Below the pieces are notes generated by a model that was not told where the DNA came from, did no database searches, and saw only the letters and a list, made by a program, of their open reading frames with translations. A program made the position numbers and the translations under genes. DNA of 64,000 nucleotides from Collinsella sp. WCA1-178-WT-3 (M1) (GTDB lineage Bacteria; Actinomycetota; Coriobacteriia; Coriobacteriales; Coriobacteriaceae), in NCBI RefSeq assembly GCF_009696325.1, contig NZ_VUME01000007.1, positions 1-64,000 of the forward strand. The letters are read 5' to 3'. Below, piece by piece: positions 25,001 through 34,709 of the stretch; position 1 is the first letter of the stretch; every line of letters begins with the position of its first letter.

Positions 25001-27190
25001 CTAGATTAGTTTTGTACTCTCCAGCTTTTCGATAATCCAGTCGTTGGCTTTGATGACCGGACGACGGAAGACCACACCCAGGGCCAGCGACGGAATCAGA
25101 TAGCTCGCCAGAATACCCAGCTCAACCCAGTACTCCATATGGTAGGCGCCAGCCATGGCGGCATGCATGGCATTGATGCCATGGGTAAACGGCAGGAACG
25201 GGTAGATCGCCTGGAACACAGGACCGGTCATCTCGATGGGGAACGTACCGCCCGAACCGCCGACCTGCATGACCAACAGCACGACGGCGAGGGCCTTACC
25301 GATATCTCCAAACGATACCGTAAGCGTGTAGACGATATTGGAGAACACGAGGCTCGCGACCCAGCCGGCAAGCACAAACTGCAGGGGGTTGTCGCACTGA
25401 ATGCCAAAGAACAGAATATCGCCCGCGCACACGAGCGTTGCCTGCAGCAAGGCCAGACCGCCAAAGAACAGATAACGGCCCAGGTAGATCTCGTGCAGGC
25501 GCACGGGGATGAGCTCGTTGATAAGCTCATCGTCAACCGAGACCTTCATCATGGCTGCCAGCACAATCGAACCCACCCACAGCGACAGAATCGTATAGAA
25601 CGGCGCCATGGCCGAACCGTAGTTGCGAATCGGGTAGACCGGCTTGCGGTCGAGCGCGACGGGACCGGAAAGCGACGCGGCGAGGCCCTCGGGGTCGTTG
25701 CCGATCATCGTCTTGATCGTGGCTAGATCATCAGACATAAGGGCACCGTCGAGCTCGTCCTTAAACGCGCCGATCTTGTCCGACGCCTCGCCCAGCTGAT
25801 CGGAAGCCATGTTGACCAGCTTTGCAGCCTTGGAGAGGCCCTTTGACAGCGAACCGGATGCGTCGGTCAGGCCGTCTACGGCGCTGTCCAGATCGCCCGA
25901 GATGCCATCGAGCGAATCCAAAACGCCTGAAATAGTCTTCTTGAGTTCTTTGGCCTTGACCGAAAACGTAGAGTCATAGTCAATCTTGGCGCCCGAGATG
26001 CCAGCCTTGGCATCCGCTATTGCCTGGTCGACCGCATCACGCGACTTGTTAACCTCTACCATACTGTTCGTGAGCGACGTCGCGATATTCGACAGCTCAT
26101 TGGCATTGTTGCGGTACTCCTTCTCGGTTTTGTCAAGCTCAGCAGCCGCGTCCTCAAGCCCTGCCTTGAGCTTATCGTTACTCACCTGGCCAGCAAGACT
26201 ACGGAGCTCATTCGCCGTGTCAGCAATCTTGTTGGCACGCGCATAGAGCGAGTCGGCAGCACCCTTAAGCTGAGACACGGTAGGGTCGACATGTCGGTTC
26301 ACAGCATCGAATGCATTTGCGAGCTCGGTGGATACTTTATCGAACGAACCCGCGCTCCCATCAATAGCGGCATCGATCGCATCGCTGGCGGACTTGAGCG
26401 CTTGCTCGGAATCGGCAATACCGCTCTCGGCATGCTGCATGAGCTGCTTCACCGACTCCTCGGTCGATCCGGACTGCTTGAGCATACCGCTCGCCGACGT
26501 CAGCGAATCGGACGTGGAGCTCAAAATGCCCGCAAGCGACGTTGCGCTGGCCTGAACGCCCTGCAGGTCCTGGACCGAATCGCCCAGCGTCGAGGACAGG
26601 TTGGCGATAAAGTTGCTCACCTGGTCGGTGCTCATGTAATCGAGCAGGCTGGACACCGTCTTAAGGCCGATGCTCGTGATGGTCTTGGTAAAAGTTTCGT
26701 TAACCTGGCTTTGAACGGCGCTCGAACCCTTCTCGGTCACGATCTGCGCGATGGCGTTGGCCTTCTGGTTCTCGTAAAACTCGATATCGGCGTGCTTCAC
26801 CTCAGTCGAGAAAAGCGTCATCATGTCGGCGCTAAACGTCTTAGGGATAACGACGGCAGCGTAGTACGCGCCCGACTTAACGCCCTCGATCGCCTTATCG
26901 CGGTCGTTGAGGACAACCCAGTCGAAGTTCTCGTTGCCGCGCAGGGTGGCGGTTACGTTTTCGCCCACGTTGACCTCGACGGGAATCAGATCGCTCTCGT
27001 AGCCCTCGTCGGTGTTGACCACGGCAATCTTAAGATTGCCGGTGTTGCCGTACGGATCCCAGCTGCCGGCGATGTTAAACCACGCGTACAGACACGGCAC
27101 GATAATGAGGCCCATCACGACAATCAAGCCGATCACGGAGCGAGACACGTTTTGGACATCGCGCTTAAACAGATGCAGGATGTTCTTCAT
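25001..27190 (-). CDS. YhgE/Pip-family membrane protein (second of a pair)
   Basis: A 729-residue protein with one N-terminal helix (~17-38) followed by the family signature CLYAWFNIAGSWDPYGNT, a long extracytoplasmic region (~40-520) with Ser/Ala-rich coiled-coil segments, and five to six C-terminal helices of ABC-2 type. The family includes phage infection protein Pip, YhgE and the EsaA component of type VII secretion. The role here is unknown: export or cell-surface remodelling are possible. Its ATG directly follows the stop of the upstream paralogue (TAAATG). Confidence 0.85.
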   Translation of the reverse strand: MKNILHLFKRDVQNVSRSVIGLIVVMGLIIVPCLYAWFNIAGSWDPYGNTGNLKIAVVNTDEGYESDLIPVEVNVGENVTATLRGNENFDWVVLNDRDKAIEGVKSGAYYAAVVIPKTFSADMMTLFSTEVKHADIEFYENQKANAIAQIVTEKGSSAVQSQVNETFTKTITSIGLKTVSSLLDYMSTDQVSNFIANLSSTLGDSVQDLQGVQASATSLAGILSSTSDSLTSASGMLKQSGSTEESVKQLMQHAESGIADSEQALKSASDAIDAAIDGSAGSFDKVSTELANAFDAVNRHVDPTVSQLKGAADSLYARANKIADTANELRSLAGQVSNDKLKAGLEDAAAELDKTEKEYRNNANELSNIATSLTNSMVEVNKSRDAVDQAIADAKAGISGAKIDYDSTFSVKAKELKKTISGVLDSLDGISGDLDSAVDGLTDASGSLSKGLSKAAKLVNMASDQLGEASDKIGAFKDELDGALMSDDLATIKTMIGNDPEGLAASLSGPVALDRKPVYPIRNYGSAMAPFYTILSLWVGSIVLAAMMKVSVDDELINELIPVRLHEIYLGRYLFFGGLALLQATLVCAGDILFFGIQCDNPLQFVLAGWVASLVFSNIVYTLTVSFGDIGKALAVVLLVMQVGGSGGTFPIEMTGPVFQAIYPFLPFTHGINAMHAAMAGAYHMEYWVELGILASYLIPSLALGVVFRRPVIKANDWIIEKLESTKLI

Positions 27191-30016
27191 TTATGCCTCA
27201 CCTCCTTTGGAGTGCTTGCCAAGCGGGGTGGTGTCCCCGTCGTTTCCGTTTACGTTGTCAACGCCGTCGGCATCTTGAGCCTTACGATGCGCACCGATAT
27301 GCGGCAGACGGCTCGTGGGCTGTTCGCTGTCCTTGGTGCCCCGCTCGCTGGCGTTGAGACCAAACATGCGACGGGCGGCGGGGATGGCAGCCGTGTGCTC
27401 GCGCATCTCGCGGCGCAGGTCCTCGTCCGAAAGCGCCGAGATACGCATCTGGGTATTGAGGCTCGCGCGGATATATTCGATATTGATAAGCCAGCCGCAG
27501 ATGGCAATAACCGAGATGATCCAAATGACAAGCAGGATGATCTTGCCGTTATTGTCGATATCGAGCACCGTCGACAGGACAAAGAGCAGGACCTGCACGC
27601 CTACCACGGCGGCAAAACCGCCCTTGATGTAGTACGGGTAGCGATGCTCAAAGGCGACCGCATGATCGAGCAGTTCGCGACGGTACGAATCGGAATCGAG
27701 CATGACACGCATGGCCGTGCGCAGCGAGTAGCGCTGGCGCGGCAGGTCGTTGGACTCGCAAATCATCATACCGGTCGTGGAAAGCTGTTTATCAAAGAGC
27801 AGGTTAAGGTTGAGCAGCAGCGGACGCAGCTGCAGGCCGATAAAGAGCGCCACGATCAAGAACACGCCCAGAATGCACAGGTTAAACAGGTAGTTGAACG
27901 AATACATGCCGCCGACGGTCTCGCGCAGCAGATTGATGCCGTAGGTAAAGGGCAGCAGCGGGTGCAGCCACTGGAAGAAGCCGGGCATCATCTCGATGGG
28001 GTACATGCCCGACGAGCCGGGGATCTGCACAATGACGAGGATGACGCCAATGGCTTTGCCGATATGCTTAAAGGTAGTGGACAGCGCATAGATGATGTTG
28101 ACGTAGGTGAACGAGATAGCGATGCCGCCCAGCACAAAGAGCAGCGGATTGACGCACTGAACGCCAATGACCAGATCGCCCACCGTAACGATGATGGCCT
28201 GGAACGCGCCCAGGATCACCAGGAGCAACCAGCGACCAAAGTAGCCCTGACGCGCGGTAAAGCTGCCGATGCCCTCGCGGTCGACCTCGAGCTTGTAGAT
28301 GGCGATGAGCACATAGCCGCCCACCCACAGTGCCAGATTGGTGTAGAAAGGAGCAATGCCCGAGCCGAAGCTCTTGACCGGATAAATTGACTTTGAGGTC
28401 AGCTCGACCGGAGATGCCATAAAATCTGCGACGTCATTGACATCGACGCCCATCAGATCAGCCAGCTCGCCCATGGACTCGGAGGTCTGCAGGGCCGCGA
28501 TGTCGTTGGCAGCGGTTGCGAGCCTGTCCTGGACCTTGGCAAGAGAGTCGTCGGTCTGGGACAGTGTGGTCTTGGCCTGACCGAGCGTAGCGTTGAGTTG
28601 CGAAAGTGTACCGCGCGCGCTCGCAATCGTGGGAGTAAGACCAGATACGATTCCCGTCAGATCACCCGAGACGGAAGCAAAGGAATCGAGTGCACTCGAA
28701 GCCTTCGGCAGCGCGTCCTGCCCCAGGTCCGTCTGAGCCTGATTCATGTTGGTCGTACCGGTTTTGATCGCTTTATCGATAGCATCGCTGGCGACCGAAA
28801 CAGCCGAAGCGTCTTCTTCAATAGCGCTTGACTGATCGGAGAGATTATTCTTGACGGCCGAAAGGCTCTCATTTTGCCCTCGAAGCATAGCAATCGCAGA
28901 CGCGATCAGCGCATTAACTTCTTCCGAGCCCGTCGGCGCGCTGTCGGCCAGCCCCTGCAGATGGTCGATAAGAATATTGTTATGGTCGATCGTCGCCTGA
29001 AGCGAATCGAGCGAGTTGTTGATTCGAGTGGTTGTGGACTTCAAGGCACCCGTCATCTTTCCGACTGCGGTGTACGCGGAAGCCGACGTCTTGCTCAACG
29101 CGGCGCTGCCCTCCGAGAGCGCCTTAGAGAGCGAGGTGATGGAATTACCCGCCGTGGCGCGAGCCTCGCCCAGCATGTCGTTGCCCTGAGAGATCGCCTG
29201 CGTCAGCGACGGCGCCTGACCCTGTAGACCGGCAAGTACTGCATCTGCCGAGGCAATGGAACCACTCGTCTTATCGATGGCGGCATTCATGTCGCCAATC
29301 GAACCACGCACCTCGCCCAAGGTACCGGATGCTTCGGACACCGAACTTGCCAGCGAATCCTGGGTCTGGGTTGCCTTGTCCTTTAAATCGACTCCGGCAT
29401 CCTTGGCGATACCGGCAACGGTCTCGCCCGCCGTGGAGACAAATTCCGAGTTGATCTGCTCCTCGATGGTGCTTGCGCCGGTGTCGGTAACCTTCGGCGC
29501 AATAGCGCTCTTCTTCTCATTGACGTAGTACGTAAGCTTGGGCTGATGGTAGTTGCCGTCGAGCATCGAAACCAGGTTATCCGAGAAGTTCTTGGGGATC
29601 ACGATGGCCGCATAGTACTTACCGCTCTCGACGCCCTCTTTGGCATCGGCCGCCGAATCGACGAAGGTCCAGCCCAGCCGATCGTTCTCCTTGAGCTGAT
29701 CGACGACCTTATCGCCCGCGTTGAGCTCGCCCACCAAGTCGTTTTGGGTGCCCTGATCGTTGTTGGCGATGGCAATCTTGATACCCTGGGTGTTTCCGTA
29801 CGGATCCCAGTTTGCCACGATGTTGTACCAGGCATACAGCGAGGGAATAACGCACACGCCGAGGGTAACCACCAGGGCGACGGGGTTCACGAGCAGTCGC
29901 TTAATGTCACGCTTAAATATCGCAAAGGAGACCTTTGCATCGGATAGTTTGCTGCCGAGACTCACGCTTGGACCATCCATCCTGTCGTTGAATCGAATCG
30001 TACTATCGATAACCAT
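27191..30016 (-). CDS. YhgE/Pip-family membrane protein (first of a pair)
   Basis: About 940 residues. It has the same layout as the downstream gene: a soluble N-terminus (~35 residues), a helix with SLYAWYNIVANWDPYGNT, a long coiled-coil region outside the membrane, and a six-helix ABC-2-like block. It also has an extra C-terminal part with two more helices (near ~800-850) and a charged cytoplasmic tail. The start is uncertain: ATG at 30016 and ATG at 29980 are both possible, neither with a strong ribosome site, and a TTG at 30049 is also in frame. Two unequal paralogues suggest a heteromeric complex. Confidence 0.8.
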   Translation of the reverse strand: MVIDSTIRFNDRMDGPSVSLGSKLSDAKVSFAIFKRDIKRLLVNPVALVVTLGVCVIPSLYAWYNIVANWDPYGNTQGIKIAIANNDQGTQNDLVGELNAGDKVVDQLKENDRLGWTFVDSAADAKEGVESGKYYAAIVIPKNFSDNLVSMLDGNYHQPKLTYYVNEKKSAIAPKVTDTGASTIEEQINSEFVSTAGETVAGIAKDAGVDLKDKATQTQDSLASSVSEASGTLGEVRGSIGDMNAAIDKTSGSIASADAVLAGLQGQAPSLTQAISQGNDMLGEARATAGNSITSLSKALSEGSAALSKTSASAYTAVGKMTGALKSTTTRINNSLDSLQATIDHNNILIDHLQGLADSAPTGSEEVNALIASAIAMLRGQNESLSAVKNNLSDQSSAIEEDASAVSVASDAIDKAIKTGTTNMNQAQTDLGQDALPKASSALDSFASVSGDLTGIVSGLTPTIASARGTLSQLNATLGQAKTTLSQTDDSLAKVQDRLATAANDIAALQTSESMGELADLMGVDVNDVADFMASPVELTSKSIYPVKSFGSGIAPFYTNLALWVGGYVLIAIYKLEVDREGIGSFTARQGYFGRWLLLVILGAFQAIIVTVGDLVIGVQCVNPLLFVLGGIAISFTYVNIIYALSTTFKHIGKAIGVILVIVQIPGSSGMYPIEMMPGFFQWLHPLLPFTYGINLLRETVGGMYSFNYLFNLCILGVFLIVALFIGLQLRPLLLNLNLLFDKQLSTTGMMICESNDLPRQRYSLRTAMRVMLDSDSYRRELLDHAVAFEHRYPYYIKGGFAAVVGVQVLLFVLSTVLDIDNNGKIILLVIWIISVIAICGWLINIEYIRASLNTQMRISALSDEDLRREMREHTAAIPAARRMFGLNASERGTKDSEQPTSRLPHIGAHRKAQDADGVDNVNGNDGDTTPLGKHSKGGEA

Positions 30017-30190
30017 TGTACGAAGGCGTTTTAACGTCTCGATGCACAATGGTATTGAGTTTTGCGGGTAGCAATATACTACGAAGATGAGTTAACGTAC
30101 AGTTGTACAGTATCTTAAATTTCAGCAGGTCACAAAACCACAACCCGCACAAATTAGCAATCCGATTAGTCGTTAGGAACGTTCTTAAAC

Positions 30191-30273
30191 TAGTCATTGG
30201 GGACGCTCTTAAACGACCAGTCAAACAAGAACGTCCCCAACGACTAGTCATTTAAGAACGTCCCCAATGACTA
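30191..30273. repeat. REP-like inverted repeat with TTGGGGACG cores
   Basis: 30191-30213 pairs with 30251-30273 with one mismatch (TAGTCATTGGGGACG type), and a third, inverted copy of the core lies between them (30228-30240). It belongs to the intergenic GGGGAC repeat style seen elsewhere in the window. It lies upstream of the YhgE pair. Confidence 0.55.
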
Positions 30274-30284
30274 CTTAGGACCAT

Positions 30285-30420
30285 GAAAGCGTCGTAGGTT
30301 GAGCATAAGTCAGCGAAAACGCCCCTAAGCGAGCAAGGTGACGTGAAAGAGGAGGGAAGCGTACTTCGGTACGCGACCGACGATTGAACGTCAGATTGCC
30401 GCTTAGGGGCGTTTGCAGCG
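30285..30420. ncRNA. Nested structured element with UUCG cap
   Basis: A perfect 15-bp outer stem (30317-30331 with 30400-30414) encloses GCAA/TTGC and TGACGT/ACGTCA helices and a 6-bp hairpin capped by TTCG (30359-30374). Single-stranded purine-rich segments (GAAAGAGGAGGGAA, GACCGACGATTGA) remain between. Outside the main stem, GCGTCG and CGTCGACC segments can extend the fold. The strand is not determined. The form suggests a structured RNA and not a simple terminator. Confidence 0.5.
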
Positions 30421-30428
30421 TCGACCGG

Positions 30429-30500
30429 TCCGCCGTTCGGCAGAACGGCGGAACTGAGGGCAGCGTCGAGCCGTTACGCGGTTTGGTAAAACCGCGTAAC
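30429..30500 (-). terminator. Two hairpins after htpG
   Basis: TCCGCCGTTC-GGCA-GAACGGCGGA (30429-30452) and GTTACGCGGTTT with its complement (30473-30500) follow the htpG stop. No strong T-run is present, so termination may be weak or factor-assisted. Confidence 0.45.
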
Positions 30501-30507
30501 TACCTAA

Positions 30508-32532
30508 TTACATAAGCTCGCAGACAGCCGCCGCGAAGGCAACGGGGTCCTCGGGCAAAATACCCTCGACGAGCAGGGCCTGGTCATAGAGCAGGCCGGA
30601 GTACTGCTTGATCTTGTCGGCGTCGCCCGCCTTCTGGGCAGCGACGAGCTTGGCAAAGACCGGGTGCTTGGCGTTGAGCTCGAGCACACGCTGGCTCTTG
30701 GGCATACCGTCGGGCGCACCCTCGGGACCCTTCTGAAGCACCTTCTCCATCTCGAGCGAAAGCGGACCCTCGGTGGTGATGCACGCGGGAGCATCGGTCA
30801 GGCGCGCAGAGACGGCGACCTTCTCGACCTTGTCACCGAGTGCCTCCTTCATGGCGCTAAAGAGGTCCTCGTTCTCCTTAGTGGCGTCCTCGGCCTCCTT
30901 CTTCTCGTCCTCGGTCGCCAGGTCAAGATCGCCGGTAGCGACATTCTTGAGCTCCAGGTGACGATCCTCGACCTCGGGCTCGGCACCGTCGGCAACGGCC
31001 TTCTCGGCAGCCTCGCGGGCAGCGTCGTCCTCGTAGATCTTGGGCATATCGACGGCAACGTACTCGCGCATAGCCTGGAACGTGAACTCATCTACATCCT
31101 GCGTCAGCAGCAGCACGTCATAGCCTCGGTCGAGCACACCCTTTACCACGGGCATCTTGGCCAAGCGCTCACGCGAGTCGCCGGCGGCGTAGTAGATGGC
31201 CTTCTGATCTTCGGGCATGCCCTTGGCATACTCGGCCAGGGTAATCATCTTCTGCTCCTTGGCAGACCAGAACAGCAGCAGGTCGGCGAGCTCATCGGCC
31301 TTCATGCCATAGCTCGAATAGATGCCGTACTTAAGGCCACGGCCAAAGTTCTCAAAGAACTTCTCGTAGGCCTCGCGGTCGTTGTCACGCATATCCTCAA
31401 GGTCGGCGGTAATCTTCTTTTCCACACGCTTGGCGATGGCCTTGAGCTGACGGTTCTGCTGCAGCGTCTCGCGCGAGATGTTGAGCGACACGTCGGCGGA
31501 ATCCACGACGCCGCGGACAAAGTTATAGTAGTCGGGAAGCAGGTCGTCGCACTTCTCCATGATCAGGACGTTGGAGCTGTAGAGCGCCAGGCCCTTCTCG
31601 TAGTCCTTGCTGTACAAATCGAACGGCGCGCGGCCCGGCACAAACAGCAGGGCGTCGTACTCGAGCGTACCCTCGGCGTGGAAGCTGATGGTGCGCGCAG
31701 GATCGTCAAAGTCGTGGAACGTAGACTTGTAGAACTCGTCATAGTCCTTCTGCTCAACATCGGAGCTGCGCTTCTTCCAGATCGGCGTCATGGAGTTAAC
31801 GGTCTCGAGCTCCTGGTAGTCCTCGTACTCGGGCTTGTAATCCTCCGGCGCGTCCTCGGGCTTGGGTTTCTGGCGGCTCTTGGAGACCATCATTTGGATC
31901 GGGTAGCGCACATAGTTGCTGTACTGCTGAATCAGGCTCTTGAGGCCCCACTCGGTCAGGAAGCGATCGTAGGTCTCGGCCTCGCCATCGGCGTCGAGCT
32001 TCTCGTTCTCGCGCAGCGTCAGGATGACATCGGTGCCGTGCTCGGCGCGCTCGCCGTCCTCGATGGTATAGCCCTCAAGACCGTCGGATTCCCACACATG
32101 GGCGACATCCTCGCCATAAGCGCGGCTGACCACCTTCACGTGGCTGGCGACCATGAAGGCCGAGTAGAAGCCCACGCCAAACTGACCGATGATGTCGACA
32201 TCCGAGCCCTGCTGCTCGGCGTTCTCGGTCTTAAACTCCTCGGAGCCGGAATGGGCGATGGTGCCCAGGTTGCGCTCGAGCTCCTCGGCGGTCATGCCAA
32301 TGCCGTTATCCGAGATGGTAATGGTGCGGGCGTCTTTATCAAAGGAGACGCGAATAGCCAGGTCGCCCTGGTCGAGCTTGACGCTCGGATCCTGCAGGCT
32401 CTTAAAGTTGAGCTTGTCGACGGCGTCGCTCGCGTTAGAGATAAGCTCGCGCAGGAAGATTTCCTTGTTGGTGTAGATGGAGTTAATCATGAGGTCGAGC
32501 AACTTTTTGCTCTCGGTCTTAAATTGACGCAT
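30508..32532 (-). CDS. htpG: Chaperone protein HtpG (Hsp90)
   Basis: A 674-residue Hsp90. The GHKL ATPase domain shows ELISNASDA, ISDNGIGMT and IGQFGVGFYSAF; the middle domain has the catalytic Arg loop (NISRETLQQNRQLKAI). It is about 50 residues longer than the E. coli protein, mainly through a charged stretch around 490-550 (rich in E, D, K), before the C-terminal dimerisation part. The start before RQFKTESKK follows GCGAAAGGA. It is monocistronic; no HrcA or heat-shock operator is obvious upstream. Confidence 0.95.
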   Translation of the reverse strand: MRQFKTESKKLLDLMINSIYTNKEIFLRELISNASDAVDKLNFKSLQDPSVKLDQGDLAIRVSFDKDARTITISDNGIGMTAEELERNLGTIAHSGSEEFKTENAEQQGSDVDIIGQFGVGFYSAFMVASHVKVVSRAYGEDVAHVWESDGLEGYTIEDGERAEHGTDVILTLRENEKLDADGEAETYDRFLTEWGLKSLIQQYSNYVRYPIQMMVSKSRQKPKPEDAPEDYKPEYEDYQELETVNSMTPIWKKRSSDVEQKDYDEFYKSTFHDFDDPARTISFHAEGTLEYDALLFVPGRAPFDLYSKDYEKGLALYSSNVLIMEKCDDLLPDYYNFVRGVVDSADVSLNISRETLQQNRQLKAIAKRVEKKITADLEDMRDNDREAYEKFFENFGRGLKYGIYSSYGMKADELADLLLFWSAKEQKMITLAEYAKGMPEDQKAIYYAAGDSRERLAKMPVVKGVLDRGYDVLLLTQDVDEFTFQAMREYVAVDMPKIYEDDAAREAAEKAVADGAEPEVEDRHLELKNVATGDLDLATEDEKKEAEDATKENEDLFSAMKEALGDKVEKVAVSARLTDAPACITTEGPLSLEMEKVLQKGPEGAPDGMPKSQRVLELNAKHPVFAKLVAAQKAGDADKIKQYSGLLYDQALLVEGILPEDPVAFAAAVCELM

Positions 32533-32734
32533 GTGCAGTCCTTTCGCGCTACCCCCGTCCGCAAAAACAGCCCGGTTACCCGAGCCGTATCGCAGACCTG
32601 CTATGTTCAGACTTAGATTTTATAACCCATTAGCGCGCATATATACATGCGGAATCGAAAAACTGTATGTCCGAGCACTCCGATGCGCCAATTGCCGAGG
32701 AGTGTCCCCAACTGCCGGCAGGAAAGGAACGTCC

Positions 32735-33235
32735 CTATCTGCCATCTACGCGCTTGGCCATCCAGGCATGGGGCTGGCCCTCGTCTTCGTAGTCAACCGG
32801 GGCAATTTGTGTGTAGCCAGCCTTTTCATAGAGCGGCAACACGTATTCCTGCGCGTGCAGCTTAATAAGTCTAGCTCCGGCATCGCGTGCGCATGTATCG
32901 CTGGCCTCGACGATCGCGCTTGCCAACCCGCGACGACGCATAGCCGGCAGCACGGCGACGCGCCCCATAATGTAGGTCTCCCCCGCGGCGACGCCTTCGT
33001 CCAAGTCGCACGCCGGTGGCACCGGAGCCTCCGCATCTGCCGCGCGCTCCAGCTCCTCGGGAAACACGCGCGAGCAGCCGGTGAGTTGGCCATCCACATA
33101 CAGCGTCACATGGATGCAGCCCGGGTCCTCGTCAATCTGGTCAAACTCGTTTTCATAGCCTTGTTCGTCCATAAAAACGGCGCGTCGCACCAGCGCCGCG
33201 TCCTCAAAGCAACCTGTCTTAAGTTGGATATCCAA
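32735..33235 (-). CDS. GNAT-family N-acetyltransferase
   Basis: A 166-residue acetyl-CoA-dependent acetyltransferase with the pyrophosphate loop RRRGLAS (motif A, ~100-107) and motif B (YEKAGYTQ). The N-terminus (VRRAVFMDEQGYENEFDQID) resembles the ElaA/PhnO-like branch. Acceptor unknown. It lies downstream of the cpsB-like gene but is separated by a short GGGACAG-type repeat at 33252-33280, so co-transcription is uncertain. Confidence 0.85.
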   Translation of the reverse strand: MDIQLKTGCFEDAALVRRAVFMDEQGYENEFDQIDEDPGCIHVTLYVDGQLTGCSRVFPEELERAADAEAPVPPACDLDEGVAAGETYIMGRVAVLPAMRRRGLASAIVEASDTCARDAGARLIKLHAQEYVLPLYEKAGYTQIAPVDYEDEGQPHAWMAKRVDGR

Positions 33236-33274
33236 AGCGGCCCCTTCATTCAGTAAGAACGTTAGGGACAGATT

Positions 33275-33925
33275 TTAGCGAAAATGAGCCCCGCGCACGC
33301 CAAACTTCGCACGCGCTTTTGCCAGGCAATCGTAGTGGCCCACGTTATGGGCGTCACTCGCGATAAAGCTGTACAGATTTTGATCGAACAGGCGCTGCGC
33401 CGGCTTTTTCTCGCGACCAAAGCGCCCACCCGCAATAAAGTCGGCAGAAGCCTGCAGCTTACAGCCCATGTCGACCAGACGCTTAGCAATGGTTACGTCC
33501 TTTTGAATGGCACGGTAGCGCTCAGGGTGGGCAATAATCACCTGGCAACCGCGACACTGCAAGTCGTAGATCGTGTTCTCGTATTCCTCAAAGTCATACG
33601 AATCAGCACGCGTCGAGAGCTCAAGCAAAAACTCGTTTGAGTCATCGAAATGCAGGCGATCGGCCCATTCGATGCCCAAATCCATGAGCTTGGCATGATT
33701 GACCTCAAAGCCCATCTGCAAATGCATATCGCCCGCATGCGCGCAAAGCAGTCGATAGGCCTCCCACATTTTTTCGAAGTCAAAATACGGGTCCCGGCAG
33801 TGTGGTGTACACACCATGTGCGTAACGCCGACGGCGCGGGCCGCCTCGAGCATCGCCAAGCTTTGCTCGAGGTTCGCCGCGCCGTCATCGACTCCGGGCA
33901 GGATATGACAATGGATGTCTCGCAT
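33275..33925 (-). CDS. CpsB/YwqE-type protein-tyrosine phosphatase (PHP family)
   Basis: A 216-residue metal-dependent phosphatase with PHP motifs DIHCHILPGVDDG, CTPHCRDPYF, IAHPERYRA and ASDAHN. Members dephosphorylate the tyrosine-rich tail of the partner kinase and thereby regulate capsule or exopolysaccharide synthesis. It follows the kinase gene by 25 bp. Length and all metal ligands are normal. Confidence 0.9.
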   Translation of the reverse strand: MRDIHCHILPGVDDGAANLEQSLAMLEAARAVGVTHMVCTPHCRDPYFDFEKMWEAYRLLCAHAGDMHLQMGFEVNHAKLMDLGIEWADRLHFDDSNEFLLELSTRADSYDFEEYENTIYDLQCRGCQVIIAHPERYRAIQKDVTIAKRLVDMGCKLQASADFIAGGRFGREKKPAQRLFDQNLYSFIASDAHNVGHYDCLAKARAKFGVRGAHFR

Positions 33926-33950
33926 ATCGCCCTCTTATCTGCGTCGTTGC

Positions 33951-34706
33951 TCATTTCTTAAAGCGTTGCGCCTTCGCAGGGATGCCCGTTGCAGCCGCGC
34001 CGCCAACAGTGGGATCGACCCCCGCCGCAGCGTTGTTCTGCCCCTTATCCCCGCCATAATACGAGTAATAGTAGTCGTGGCTCAAAGTCTCGCAGTAGTT
34101 CATGACCGTACCGATCACGTTGACCTCGGCCTTGTTGAGCTGATCGAAAGCAGCGAGAATCTCATTGCGCTTGGCAAAGTCCTGGCGGACGACATAGATG
34201 GTGCCGTCGGTGATCGCGGCGACTTCGGCAGCGTCGACAAACGTGCCCACGGGCGGCGTATCAAAGATGACGTACCGGTACTTTTCCTCCAGCGCGGCGA
34301 CAAGCTTGGCAAAGCGGCGCGAGGCAACGATGTCTGCCGGATTGGGAATGCGCGGCTCGGCGTCGAGGAAAAAGAGGTTGGGCTGACCGGTGTCGACAAC
34401 GGCCTCATCGATCGACATCTGATCGGAAAGCACGGCGTACAGGCCGCCGGCATGACGGACGCCCAGCATATTGGCAAGTGTGTGGTGGCGCATGTCGCAC
34501 TCAACGAGGAGAACGCTCTTGCCGCTGGTTGCGATGGCCTTGGCCAGGTTGATCGCGATGATGGACTTGCCCTCGTTGGGAATGGAGGAGGTCACCGTAA
34601 TGGACTTGATGGGCGTATCGACACTCGCAAAGCGAATGTTGGCGAGCAGCGTCTTGGCTGCGTTGTTAAAGGCGAGGGTATCGCCGGACTTCTTTTTACG
34701 GGCCAT
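33951..34706 (-). CDS. CpsD/YwqD-type tyrosine kinase
   Basis: A 251-residue BY-kinase cytoplasmic domain. Walker A (SSIPNEGKSIIAINLA), A' (VLLVECDMR) and B (VIFDTPP) are present. The C-terminus holds a tyrosine cluster (HDYYYSYYGG) for autophosphorylation, then a low-complexity tail. It should work with the transmembrane activator encoded just upstream (three bases between genes), controlling polysaccharide chain length or export, and be reversed by the CpsB-type phosphatase downstream. Confidence 0.92.
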   Translation of the reverse strand: MARKKKSGDTLAFNNAAKTLLANIRFASVDTPIKSITVTSSIPNEGKSIIAINLAKAIATSGKSVLLVECDMRHHTLANMLGVRHAGGLYAVLSDQMSIDEAVVDTGQPNLFFLDAEPRIPNPADIVASRRFAKLVAALEEKYRYVIFDTPPVGTFVDAAEVAAITDGTIYVVRQDFAKRNEILAAFDQLNKAEVNVIGTVMNYCETLSHDYYYSYYGGDKGQNNAAAGVDPTVGGAAATGIPAKAQRFKK

Positions 34707-34709
34707 GGA

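Noticed and set aside
26291-28390. 699-codon plus-strand frame across both YhgE genes
   Set aside because: It spans the junction of two real minus-strand genes and has no family features.
30664-32616. 650-codon plus-strand frame opposite htpG
   Set aside because: Antisense shadow of a conserved chaperone gene.
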